Assembly: GCF_024295805.1 (NCBI RefSeq)
Contig: NZ_JANCLX010000003.1
Coordinates: 62,001-126,000 of the forward strand
Direction of reading: 5' to 3'
Length of the DNA: 64,000 nucleotides
Source of the DNA: Streptomyces cucumeris
Lineage (GTDB): Bacteria > Actinomycetota > Actinomycetes > Streptomycetales > Streptomycetaceae
The position numbers were made by a program, and so were the translations under genes. Position 1 is the stretch's first letter; the number at the start of each line of letters is the position of its first letter. The notes beneath the pieces were generated by a model, which had not been told where the DNA came from, did no database searches, and saw nothing but the letters and a program-made list of their open reading frames with translations. Shown piece by piece: positions 26,767-34,632 of this stretch.

Positions 26767-27234
26767 TCAGTCGGTCAGCGCCGCGAGCTCCGCGTCGGCG
26801 CGCGCGGTGACCAGGGCGAGGACACGGCCGGCGGCGGCCAGGTCCTCGGCGGGTATGCCGCCCCAGATACGGGCGGAGAGGGGCGCGGTCGCCGCACCGA
26901 GGGTGGCGATGAGCTCGCGCCCCGCCTCCGTGGGACGGAGGTGCGCACCGTCCGCGACGAGCAGATCCCGGGCCAGCAACTCGTCGAGCGTGGCGCGGAT
27001 ATCGGCCGGATCGGCCTTGAGGAAGCCTTGGACCTGGGCGATGAGCTGCTCCGGCGTCGGCGGGGTGTCGGCGGTGACGGCGGCGCGCAGGGCGACCTGC
27101 TGCTGGAACGTGGTGCCGTACCGGGCCAGGACCCACTCCAGGACACCGCGGGCGGCGTAGTGGGCGAGGCCGAGGGCGCGGGCGTCGGCGATGGGTGCGG
27201 TGGTGGTGGCGGTGGAGGCCGCGGGTGTGGTCAT
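26767..27234 (-). CDS. MarR-like winged-helix protein
   Basis: A 155-residue protein whose ATG overlaps the stop of the preceding MarR gene as ATGA and has GGGGAG upstream. The core resembles a winged-helix domain (VLEWVLARYGTTFQQQVALRAAV ... LDELLARDLLVADGAHLRPTEAGRELIATL) with flanking dimerisation helices. The N-terminus is Thr/Ala-rich and probably disordered. It may be a partner or anti-regulator of the MarR protein with which it is translationally coupled. The family assignment is moderate because the recognition helix is not strongly conserved. Confidence 0.7.
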   Translation of the reverse strand: MTTPAASTATTTAPIADARALGLAHYAARGVLEWVLARYGTTFQQQVALRAAVTADTPPTPEQLIAQVQGFLKADPADIRATLDELLARDLLVADGAHLRPTEAGRELIATLGAATAPLSARIWGGIPAEDLAAAGRVLALVTARADAELAALTD

Positions 27235-27725
27235 GGTGTTCTCCCCTGAGTGCTCTCGTGGTGCGGTACGGATGGCTCGAGAGGTGCGTCGAGCAGGGTC
27301 GTCAGCTCGTCGGTGAACGCGTGGGTCCGCTCGGCGTCGAGGCCGCCGAGTGGCTCCAGCAACTGCTGGAGCAGTTCGTGGACCACCCCGATGGCCTGCC
27401 GCGTGACGGTCCGGCCCTGTTCGGTGAGCGCGAGCTGTACGGCGCGCGGATCACGGGGATCACGGGTGCGCTCGATCAGCCCGGACGACTCCAGGGCGCG
27501 CGCCAGCTTCGAGACGTACAGCGCCTCCAGACCGGTGTGGTCGGCGAGCCGACGCTGACTGGGCCGCTCGCCGGTGCGCTGCATGCCGTACAGCGACGCC
27601 ACCAGTGAGTACTGCGCATGGGTCAGACCCAGTGGGGCCACCGCGCGATCGACCGCGACACGCCACTTGTTGGCGAGCCGCCATACGAGAAAACCGGGCG
27701 TGGGACCCGGGGAACCCTTGCTCAT
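27231..27725 (-). CDS. MarR-family transcriptional regulator
   Basis: A 164-residue regulator. ATG 27725 gives MSKGSPGPTPGFLVWRLANKWRVAVDRAV. The winged helix is at residues ~50-100 (RPSQRRLADHTGLEALYVSKLARALESSGLIERTRDPRDPRAVQLALTEQG, with the DPRDPRA wing turn typical of MarR). No Shine-Dalgarno site is seen and a TACTCT lies ~13 nt upstream, so the transcript may be leaderless. It is divergent from the DUF899 gene. A dyad and a 10-bp direct repeat lie in the gap. MarR proteins commonly respond to phenolic or oxidant ligands, which fits the redox-type neighbours (DUF899, quinone oxidoreductases). Confidence 0.9.
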   Translation of the reverse strand: MSKGSPGPTPGFLVWRLANKWRVAVDRAVAPLGLTHAQYSLVASLYGMQRTGERPSQRRLADHTGLEALYVSKLARALESSGLIERTRDPRDPRAVQLALTEQGRTVTRQAIGVVHELLQQLLEPLGGLDAERTHAFTDELTTLLDAPLEPSVPHHESTQGRTP

Positions 27726-27737
27726 GGAAAATAGAGT

Positions 27738-27763
27738 ACATGGCTACTATGTCCATGGCTACT
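27738..27763. promoter_or_regulatory. Putative MarR operator and direct repeat
   Basis: A dyad ACAT-n7-ATGT spans 27738-27752. The 10-bp word CATGGCTACT occurs at 27739-27748 and again at 27754-27763, a spacing of 15. The site lies 13-38 nt upstream of the MarR start and in front of the divergent DUF899 gene. Confidence 0.5.
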
Positions 27764-27894
27764 GTTCTTGGAAGCGAGGTGACCGCGCGGCCCGGCGTGG
27801 TGCGATGAGTTCCGACCGGGCCGCGGGTCTGTACTGGTGGGCGTCGCAGGACCACGCACGGACGCCCCCGGTACGAGACTCCACGGAGGACACC

Positions 27895-28710
27895 ATGACG
27901 ACCACGCCCGGCACCGCGAGCGGCGATCTCCCCGGCAAGCCGCCCGTCGTCGACCTGGCCACCTGGCAGGCGGCGCGCGAGGAGCTGCTGGTCCGCGAGA
28001 AGGCGCACACCCGTGAGGGCGACGCCATCGCCGCGGCCCGGCGGCGGCTGCCGATGGTCGAGCTCGACGGCACGGTGGAGGTCGTCGGAGCCGACGGACC
28101 GGTCCCGTTCCTCGACCTGTTCCAGGGCCGCGACGAGCTCGTGGTCTACCAGCACATGTGGTACGACGGCGCACCGCACCAGGGCCAGTGCGAGGGCTGC
28201 ACCACCACGGCCTGGCATATGAAGGACGCCGCCTACCTCAACGCCCGCGGTGTCTCGTTCGCCGTCCTGACCACGGGCCGGTGGGACGAGGTGGCCTCCT
28301 ACGTCGCGTTCATGGGGTACACCCAGCCCTGGTACTCGGTGCGGGGCGTGGACGCGCCCATCGGCGGGCAGATGGGGCACCTCATCTGCTTCCTGCGCGA
28401 CGGCGACCGTGTGTTCCTCACCTACTCCACGACGGGCCGCGGCAACGAGCCGGTCAACGGATCGCTCGGTCTGCTCGACATGACGCCCTACGGCCGCGGC
28501 GAGGCATGGGAGGACACCCCCGAGGGCCGGCCCGTGATCGGCGATGTCCGCGAGGGGTATCCCGCCGAGGGCCGCCAGGCCTGCTGGTACTGGCGCTCGG
28601 ACGCCGACGGTGTGGCGACCTGGGGGCCGACCAGCCGCCCCGTACCGCAGTGGACCCGCCCCGGGGCGACCCCCGTGGAGACCCTGGGCCGACAGGGCGA
28701 GCACCACTGA
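27895..28710 (+). CDS. DUF899-family thioredoxin-fold protein
   Basis: A 271-residue protein. The start at 27895 follows CGGAGGACACC. The family pattern is clear: DLATWQAAREELLVREKAHTREGDAIAAARRRLPMVE near the N-terminus, LFQGRDELVVYQHMWYDG, then a CEGCTTTAWHMKD Cys-x2-Cys, and a late LGLLDMTPYGRGEAWEDTP. The fold is thioredoxin-like with a CxxC, so a redox or peroxide-related role is suspected, but the family has no settled activity. It is divergent from the MarR pair, which probably regulates it. Confidence 0.88.
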   Translation: MTTTPGTASGDLPGKPPVVDLATWQAAREELLVREKAHTREGDAIAAARRRLPMVELDGTVEVVGADGPVPFLDLFQGRDELVVYQHMWYDGAPHQGQCEGCTTTAWHMKDAAYLNARGVSFAVLTTGRWDEVASYVAFMGYTQPWYSVRGVDAPIGGQMGHLICFLRDGDRVFLTYSTTGRGNEPVNGSLGLLDMTPYGRGEAWEDTPEGRPVIGDVREGYPAEGRQACWYWRSDADGVATWGPTSRPVPQWTRPGATPVETLGRQGEHH

Positions 28711-28761
28711 CGCGCCGTCGTCGGCGAGCGCCTCCGCCACCGGCCGCGCGCCCCGGTCCGG

Positions 28762-29715
28762 TTACGTCCCGGACACCGCCACCACCTGCTTGCCGACCAC
28801 ACCGCCGCGCTCGAACGCCCGGTGCGCCGCGGCGATGTCCGCCAGCGGGTACACGCTGTCGACCACGGGCCGCAGTTCCCCCGAGGTCACATACGCGGCC
28901 AGGTCGCGCAGCACGGCGGTGCCGGGATTGGAGCTCAACATGCGTACGCGGCGGGCGCCGTGCACGCTCGACGCGCAGATCGCGGCCATGGAGGAGGCCG
29001 ACAGGGCGATGGTGGCCATCCTGCCCGTGCGGGTCAGCCGACGGCGGTACGCGCTCAACTCCGAGCCGACCGTGTCCAGGATGGCGTCGAACGGCCCGAT
29101 CCGCTCCGCTGTGGTGACGCCGTAGTCGAAGACCTCGTCGGCTCCCAGCTCGCGCAGCACCCCGGCGTGACGGTCCCGGGCCAGCGCGGTGACATGCCCG
29201 CCCATCGCGCGGGCGAGCTGCACGGCGGCCGTACCGACTCCTCCGGCGGCGCCGCGCACCAGGAGGCGTTCGCCACCGGTGAGCCGCAGTGTGTCCCGCA
29301 GCGCGGTCAGCGCCGTCGTTCCCGCGACCACCAGGGAAGCGGCCGCCACCGATTCGAGGCCGTCCGGCGCGGGGCCGAGGCGGTCCGCGGGGACCAGGAC
29401 GTACTGGGCGGCCCCAGCGGTGGTGTGCCGCTTGAGCGGGTGCACGGTGCCCCACACCCGGTCCCCCGCCCGGTACTGCTGGACCCCGGTGCCCGTCGCG
29501 GCGACGACTCCGGCGAAGTCCAGTCCCACACCGATGGGGAACCGGCGTCCGGTGACGATCCGCATCCCTCCGGCGCGGACGATGGTGTCGAGTCCGTTCA
29601 CGCTGGACGCCTCGACCGACACCAGGACCTCTCCGGCGCCGGGGGCAGGGCGGTCGACATCGTGGATCCGGAGGACATCGGGGGTGCCGTAACCGGTGAT
29701 CTGAGCGGCCTTCAT
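28762..29715 (-). CDS. NADPH:quinone reductase-like MDR protein
   Basis: A 317-residue medium-chain reductase without the structural-zinc Cys cluster. AGGAA lies 7 nt before ATG 29715. The N-terminal GroES-like domain (MKAAQITGYGTPDVLRIHDVDRPAPGAGEVLV) is followed by a Rossmann domain with RGAAGGVGTAAVQLARAMG (~153-171). The family reduces quinones or enones with NADPH. It is the second gene of a pair: the paralogue at 29791-30699 lies 75 nt upstream on the same strand. Both are probably expressed from the palindrome-bearing promoter near 30740. Confidence 0.9.
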   Translation of the reverse strand: MKAAQITGYGTPDVLRIHDVDRPAPGAGEVLVSVEASSVNGLDTIVRAGGMRIVTGRRFPIGVGLDFAGVVAATGTGVQQYRAGDRVWGTVHPLKRHTTAGAAQYVLVPADRLGPAPDGLESVAAASLVVAGTTALTALRDTLRLTGGERLLVRGAAGGVGTAAVQLARAMGGHVTALARDRHAGVLRELGADEVFDYGVTTAERIGPFDAILDTVGSELSAYRRRLTRTGRMATIALSASSMAAICASSVHGARRVRMLSSNPGTAVLRDLAAYVTSGELRPVVDSVYPLADIAAAHRAFERGGVVGKQVVAVSGT

Positions 29716-29790
29716 GTCACGTTCCTATCGGTGGTTCTCCGCACGGGGCGGTGGGGTCGGTGGGGATCGGGGAGATCGGAGAAGGAGGGG

Positions 29791-30699
29791 TCAGGGAAGG
29801 AGGAGGATCTTCCCCTGGTTGCGGCGGGCTTCGATGTCGGCGTGCGCGCGGGCGGCCTCGGCGAGCGGGTAGGTCCGCCAGACGGGGATGTCGAGCCTGC
29901 CCGCGGCGATCAGCGCGGCCAGCTCGGGCAGGGCACCGGGGAAGCGGTCGGCCGGGTCCGTACCGGTGAACCGCACCCCGTGCTCGGCGGCGGACGGGTC
30001 GGCGATGGTGATGACCCTGCTGGGGTCACCGGCCAGCGCGACGGAATCGGCGAGGACACCCGCGCCGGAGGCGTCGAGGACGAAGTCCACACCGTCCGGC
30101 GCGACGGCCCCGACGCGCTCCGCCCAGCCCTCGCCGTACCGCACGGCGGTGGCCCCGAGCCCGTTGACGCGTGCGGCGTCCCGCTCGGCGGTGGTGCCGA
30201 TTACCATGATTCCGCGGGCGGTGGCAAGCTGCACCGCGACGGTTCCGACGCTGCCGCCCGCGCCGTGGATCAGCAGGGTCCGCCCCGGCTCCGCACCGAG
30301 GTGCTCAAGCGCCCGGTAGGCGGCCTCGCCGACCGTGATCATCGCGGCCGCGGTCTCCGCGGACAGCCCCTCGGGCCGGGGGAAGGGCCGGTCGAGCAGG
30401 GCGTACTCGCTGTAGCCACCGGTGGCGGCGACCCCGAAGACCTCGTCGCCGACCGCGGCGGAAGCGCCCTCCCCCACCGCGTCGACGACCCCGGCCACGT
30501 CCCAGCCCGGGACCATCGGGAACTCGACCGGGAAGATCCCCCGCATCAGCCCGGCACGGATGCGCACATCGATCGGGTTGACGGAGGCGGCCTGTACGCG
30601 GACGCGGACCTGACCCGGGCCCGGTTCGGGGGTGGCGACCCGCGAGGGAGTGAGGACATCGGGTCCGCCGTACGCGGAGAAGGTGATCGCGGTGGACAT
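29791..30699 (-). CDS. NADPH:quinone reductase-like MDR protein
   Basis: A 302-residue zinc-free MDR enzyme. The start at 30699 follows AAGGAG by 7 nt. It has an N-terminal GroES-like domain (AITFSAYGGPDVLTPSRVATPEPGPGQVRV) and a cofactor motif IHGAGGSVGTVAVQLATARG (~145-163). It is a paralogue of the next gene and is likely a QOR-type reductase acting on quinones or alpha,beta-unsaturated carbonyls. It is first in the pair and has an elaborate palindromic upstream region suggestive of tight, possibly quinone-responsive, control. Confidence 0.9.
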   Translation of the reverse strand: MSTAITFSAYGGPDVLTPSRVATPEPGPGQVRVRVQAASVNPIDVRIRAGLMRGIFPVEFPMVPGWDVAGVVDAVGEGASAAVGDEVFGVAATGGYSEYALLDRPFPRPEGLSAETAAAMITVGEAAYRALEHLGAEPGRTLLIHGAGGSVGTVAVQLATARGIMVIGTTAERDAARVNGLGATAVRYGEGWAERVGAVAPDGVDFVLDASGAGVLADSVALAGDPSRVITIADPSAAEHGVRFTGTDPADRFPGALPELAALIAAGRLDIPVWRTYPLAEAARAHADIEARRNQGKILLLP

Positions 30700-30737
30700 G
30701 GGGCACTCCTTGGGGGTGAGGGGCCGCACGGAGCATT

Positions 30738-30785
30738 AATCATCCAGTGCGTGTGATTTCTTTGTATCACACAGGGTGGATGATT
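30738..30785. promoter_or_regulatory. 48-bp nested palindrome upstream of qor-like genes
   Basis: Outer arms AATCATCCA (30738-30746) and TGGATGATT (30777-30785) are a perfect 9-bp pair. Inner arms GTGTGAT (30751-30757) and ATCACAC (30766-30772) are a perfect 7-bp pair. The gaps are symmetric (4 nt on each side, 8 nt in the centre). Another ATCACAC follows at 30801-30807. It is 39 nt upstream of the first reductase gene. Confidence 0.7.
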
Positions 30786-30811
30786 CGAATGATGACACGC
30801 ATCACACATGA

Positions 30812-30826
30812 CGTATGATTCATACG
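30812..30826. promoter_or_regulatory. 15-bp dyad CGTATGA-t-TCATACG
   Basis: Perfect 7-bp arms around one central base, 27 nt beyond the large palindrome. It may bind a second regulator or mark a start point on the opposite strand. No gene starts nearby on the plus strand. Confidence 0.5.
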
Positions 30827-31015
30827 TTCGCCCTGGTCACCCCGGGTGAGTAGCGGAATCAGCGCCCAGGCGGTGGGGCGGAAACACGGCTGGAGCCGCC
30901 CGCAGGAGAAGGCGAGCGCTCGACAGGGGTGGACGACATCGGCGGCGGGGGCCAGATGGACCCCCGGCTCTTCCCGGCAGCACTCAGGAGGCGGTGCCGG
31001 GCGTGCCCGGATGCG

Positions 31016-31168
31016 TCAGGTGAACAGCCCGATATACGACGAGGCGAGGCTGGTGATCAGCCAGAACAGCCCGTAGGTCATACCGATGATGAGGAGTATC
31101 GCCAGCACATTGTCTATCTTGCCGACCAGTGTGACAGGCGGGCGAGGCTCCAGGTCACGTGAGCTCAT
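31016..31168 (-). CDS. 50-residue single-pass membrane protein
   Basis: Reading the minus strand from ATG 31168 to TGA 31016 gives a 50-residue protein. It has a charged start (MSSRDLEPRPPVTLVGKIDN) and two hydrophobic stretches that could form one long or two short membrane segments (VLAILLIIGMTYGLFWLI and SLASSYIGLF). The ribosome site is weak (GAG about 6 nt upstream). A TATATT lies shortly before the start. Codon choice is less GC-biased than in long genes nearby. The function is unknown. It follows the P450 gene's 3' side on the same strand at a distance of 167 nt. Confidence 0.6.
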   Translation of the reverse strand: MSSRDLEPRPPVTLVGKIDNVLAILLIIGMTYGLFWLITSLASSYIGLFT

Positions 31169-31335
31169 TTGCTCAATATACGACAAGAAGTGGGCTTACG
31201 TGGAGGCATGTTGATGTTCCTGCGATCCTACGGTCTCCGTTCGTTCATCTGAACCGACCTCGGCGCGGCCGCCGGGGCGCCGAACCCCCGGCGAACCCCT
31301 GCCGATCCCCCACTGATCTCCCGGCCGGACCGGTA

Positions 31336-32673
31336 CTACCGCCGCTCACGGAGCCGGATCCGTCCGCCCCGGGCGGGGATGAGCGTCACCGACACCAGCC
31401 GTGCCGGTTCCAGGGCACCGGCCGGTTCGGGGACGGCCAACGCGAGGAGCTCCCGGAGGACGGTCTCGATCTCGAGCTGGGCCAGCGACACCCCGATGCA
31501 GCGCCGCACACCACCGCCGAACGGGGTCAGCGCGTACGGCGTCTGGTCCGTGCCCAGATGTCGCCCGGGCCGGAAGACGTCCGGTGCGGGCCACAGCTCG
31601 GGGTCGAGCTGGGTGACCGGGAACAGTGCCGCGACGAACGCGTGCCGCGGCACCGGGTGGCCACCGAGCTCCGTGTCCTGCGCCGCGGTGCGCATGGCGT
31701 TGTAGACGGCGGGACGCAGTCGGCCGGACTCCTTGATCACCGCCTTGAGCAGACGGTCCGAACCCGCGTCGAGATCGTCGATGAGGTCGTCGCGGGCGGC
31801 GGGGTGGTGGGCGAGCAGATGCAGCGTCCAGGCGATCGTGGTCGCCGTGGTCTCGTACCCGGCCAGCACGAGGCCGGTCAGCTCGTCGAGGAGCCGGCCG
31901 TCGTCCAGTCCGGCCCCGTGCTCGTCACGCGCGTCGAGCAGCAGGGACAGTACGTCGTCGCGGTCGGCCCGGTCGGGCGCGGCCCGGCGGGCGGCGATCT
32001 CCGCACGCGTCAGGTCCCGTACGGCCGCGCGGCGGCGGTGGAAGCCGCCGCCCGGCGAGAGCGGCCCGAGATCGCGCCGCAGCGGTTCGGGCAGGAACAG
32101 CACGGCGAGGTTGGCCGTGCCGACGAACGCGTTCAGCGCGTGCCGGAAGGCGGCGACCCGGGCCGGGTCCGTCAGACCGAAGACGACCCTGAGGATGACA
32201 TCGAGCGTCAGCCGCTGCGCCCACGGCCGTACGGGTACGCCGTCGCCGGTCAGCAGGCCGGGCAGTCCGGTGTGCACGAGGTCCCGCACCCGCCCCGTCC
32301 AGCGGGTGATCCGCGCCCCGTGGAACGGGGGCAGCAGGAGCTTGCGGTGGTCCAGGTGCACCGGTGGCGGGGTGCAGATCAGCGATCCGGCACCGACCGC
32401 GGGCGCCAGCAGGGCGGCGGCATCGCCGCCGGTGAAGCGCTCGTGGTCGGTCAGCACCGCCCGGTTGGCGGCGGCGTCTGCCGCGCACACCAGGGCCCCG
32501 CGGTAGGGGTACGCGCGGAGCGAGAACACCGGGCCGAACCGCCGCCGCAGGGCGCGCGGATAGCCCTGGGGGTCCCGGAGCATCCGGACCGTCTGCACGG
32601 CCCGCGGCGCCCGGGCGGCGGGCGGGAAGAGCCGGGGATCCCACCGCGGCTCCCGGGTGAACGCGTCGCTCAT
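31336..32673 (-). CDS. Cytochrome P450
   Basis: A 445-residue soluble bacterial-type P450 (MSDAFTREPRWDPRLFPPAARAPRAVQTVRM). It has the I-helix oxygen motif (GLVLAGYETTATTIAWTL, ~240-257), the ExxR (IKESGRLRPAVYN, ~305) and the haem loop FGGGVRRCIGVSLAQLE with its Cys ligand near 391-400. It is shaped like the class that hydroxylates lipids or terpenes (CYP110/CYP102-like haem domain). No ferredoxin or reductase gene is adjacent. It lies 87 nt downstream of the acyl-CoA oxidase-like gene, probably in one unit with it and the EF-hand gene. The substrate is unknown. Confidence 0.92.
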   Translation of the reverse strand: MSDAFTREPRWDPRLFPPAARAPRAVQTVRMLRDPQGYPRALRRRFGPVFSLRAYPYRGALVCAADAAANRAVLTDHERFTGGDAAALLAPAVGAGSLICTPPPVHLDHRKLLLPPFHGARITRWTGRVRDLVHTGLPGLLTGDGVPVRPWAQRLTLDVILRVVFGLTDPARVAAFRHALNAFVGTANLAVLFLPEPLRRDLGPLSPGGGFHRRRAAVRDLTRAEIAARRAAPDRADRDDVLSLLLDARDEHGAGLDDGRLLDELTGLVLAGYETTATTIAWTLHLLAHHPAARDDLIDDLDAGSDRLLKAVIKESGRLRPAVYNAMRTAAQDTELGGHPVPRHAFVAALFPVTQLDPELWPAPDVFRPGRHLGTDQTPYALTPFGGGVRRCIGVSLAQLEIETVLRELLALAVPEPAGALEPARLVSVTLIPARGGRIRLRERR

Positions 32674-32695
32674 GGCCGGTGCCCCTCCTCACGTC

Positions 32696-32745
32696 GGCGG
32701 ACGGCGGATGACGGACGGCGGACGGCGGACCGGGGTGCGGACGGC
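32696..32745. repeat. Degenerate GGCGGAC short tandem repeat
   Basis: About five imperfect units of ggcggac/ggacggc fill most of the 87-nt gap between the acyl-CoA oxidase stop and the P450 start. Such repeats can vary in number and could alter spacing or message structure ahead of the P450. Confidence 0.5.
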
Positions 32746-32760
32746 CGGTTCCGGTCCGGC

Positions 32761-34620
32761 TCAGCCGGCCGGCCCCGACTGCCAGGGGCCCGCCGGGTCG
32801 TCGTAGGCGGCGGTGTAGTCCTCGGTCGCGATGGGCGCCTGGAGGAGCGCGTCCGGCACGGCGAACGCCGCCACGAGGGCGAGCGCGTGGGGGGCCAGCG
32901 CGGCGCCGAGACGGTCGACGGCGGGGGCCAGATCACGGACCGCTTCGGTGGTGAGGTGTCCGTCCGCCAAGAGCTGACCCGTGTGCGGGGCAAGGCGCTG
33001 CAGGACGAACAGCCGGAAGAGCCGCTCGAGCACCTGCCGCGTGGCGTCGTCGGCGATGCTGTCGGCGGCGGCCAGGAACGCCTGGGCGGCCCGCCGGGTG
33101 GCATACGCGTCGACGAGGGCCAGGGCCGGGTTCACCACATGGTTCCAGCGGTCCATCGGATCGGTGCTGGGCAGGTTGAGCCGACCGCGGGCGTGATGGA
33201 GACAGTGCAGCTCATGACGGACGAGCAGGTCGAGCAGAAGGGCGCGGTCGGTCAGCGGACCGCTCCGCGCGGCGGGTGCCGCGGGCGGGGCGTAGCCGCG
33301 GCCGGTCAGCATGTCGGCGGCGGCCTTGGTCCAGATGACCAGATTGTCCCCTTCGGCCGTGATGGTGCTCTCGATGGGCGTGATCAGGTCGACGATGCGG
33401 TTGGCCGACAGCAGCCCCTGAGCACCGCAACGTTCCCGGCACTCGGTGACGATGTCCCTGGCCTGCCAGGTGATCCAGCCCTTCGCCGCCGCGACGAGGA
33501 CCTCCTCCCCGGGCGGTCCGGCCTCGGCACCGGTCGCGCGGATGGCCTCGCGCAGCAGGAACGTCGCGGCGTAGGCGCGGGCCACCGCGCCGAGCAGTCT
33601 GGTCTGGTGGCAGCGGTAGGCGAAGACCGGGACGGCGGATCTGCTCGCCGGGGCGAAGGTATGCCGCCGATGGGCGTACCGGACGGCCACGGTGAGGCTC
33701 GCGCGGGCACCGCCCAGCGCCGCGGCGCTCAGACAGAGCTTGCCCGTGGTGACGCGTTCGATGGACCTCAGGAACCGGCGGCGCCGGCTGCCGATGGTGC
33801 TGCGGAAGGCCCCCTCGGCGGTCAGGTCCCCGTGGTCGCCCGCCAGCAGCGCGGTGCGCGGCAGCACCACCCGGTCGAACGAGGTGATGGCGTGGTCGAC
33901 CGCCGATCCGGGTGTCTCGGACAGCAGGCGCACCCGGATGCCGGGCAGCGGGCCGTGTTCGTCGCGCAGCGGTACGAGGAAGAGGAACACACCGCAGTCC
34001 TGGCCCCGGACGATCAGCCGGGCCGCGACCAGACCGCTCTTGCTCCCCCCGGCGGGGCCGGTGTTGGGCATGAACTTCTGGGCCCCGGATGAAGGGGTGT
34101 GCAGGACGAAGGTGCCGGTGTCCGGCTGGTGGGTCGCCGTGGTCTCCAGTTCCGCGGCGTTGTTGCCGTATCCGAGCTCGGTGATCAGAACGGTGCCGTA
34201 CCGCCGCAGCCGGACGAACGGTTCACGGTCCACCGTGCGGTGGGGATCGAGCCGGAGGAGGCTGCCCAGGAAGAGGTTGTAGTGGATGGTGGCGAGGGTG
34301 GTCAGGGTGCCGTCGACCACCCCCAGCCACTCGTGCAGTGACACCAGTCGGTCCGTCGAGGCGACCATGTCCTCGACGCCGTCGATGCCCTCGTTGATGA
34401 CCCGCAGACGCTCATAGGCGAGTTCGGAGCGCTCCGCGGGCGACAATCCGTCGCGGTACCGGAAGACGCCCCGGCAGAAGAATTCCGCCCAGGGTCCGTG
34501 CAGATCGCCGAAACGCCCGTCGAAAAGCGTCTCGGTCAACTGCGCCACCGTTACCCGGTCCGCCGGGACGGCAGCGCCGTCGACCGGGGCGCCCGTTTCC
34601 CCCACCGCGAGGAGATTCAC
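32761..34620 (-). CDS. Acyl-CoA oxidase-like flavoprotein
   Basis: A 619-residue protein of acyl-CoA oxidase length with the expected order. An N-terminal helical region comes first. A middle domain follows with LITELGYGNNAAELETTATHQPDTGTFVLHTPSSGAQKFMPNTGPAG (~145-192), where the substrate/flavin motif is recognisable. C-terminal helices contain ARDIVTECRERCGAQGLLSANRI and TITAEGDNLVIWTKAA, where the catalytic Glu would sit in TAEGDN. Acyl-CoA oxidases form 2-enoyl-CoA with direct oxygen reduction to peroxide. It is downstream of the EF-hand gene (12-nt gap) and upstream of the P450, so the three may act together. The acyl substrate is unknown. Confidence 0.85.
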   Translation of the reverse strand: MNLLAVGETGAPVDGAAVPADRVTVAQLTETLFDGRFGDLHGPWAEFFCRGVFRYRDGLSPAERSELAYERLRVINEGIDGVEDMVASTDRLVSLHEWLGVVDGTLTTLATIHYNLFLGSLLRLDPHRTVDREPFVRLRRYGTVLITELGYGNNAAELETTATHQPDTGTFVLHTPSSGAQKFMPNTGPAGGSKSGLVAARLIVRGQDCGVFLFLVPLRDEHGPLPGIRVRLLSETPGSAVDHAITSFDRVVLPRTALLAGDHGDLTAEGAFRSTIGSRRRRFLRSIERVTTGKLCLSAAALGGARASLTVAVRYAHRRHTFAPASRSAVPVFAYRCHQTRLLGAVARAYAATFLLREAIRATGAEAGPPGEEVLVAAAKGWITWQARDIVTECRERCGAQGLLSANRIVDLITPIESTITAEGDNLVIWTKAAADMLTGRGYAPPAAPAARSGPLTDRALLLDLLVRHELHCLHHARGRLNLPSTDPMDRWNHVVNPALALVDAYATRRAAQAFLAAADSIADDATRQVLERLFRLFVLQRLAPHTGQLLADGHLTTEAVRDLAPAVDRLGAALAPHALALVAAFAVPDALLQAPIATEDYTAAYDDPAGPWQSGPAG

Positions 34621-34632
34621 CGCGGAATTACC

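Noticed and set aside
31159..34092. A 977-codon plus-strand frame opposite the P450 and acyl-CoA oxidase genes
   Set aside because: Antisense shadow: no motif, and both minus-strand genes have intact catalytic signatures.
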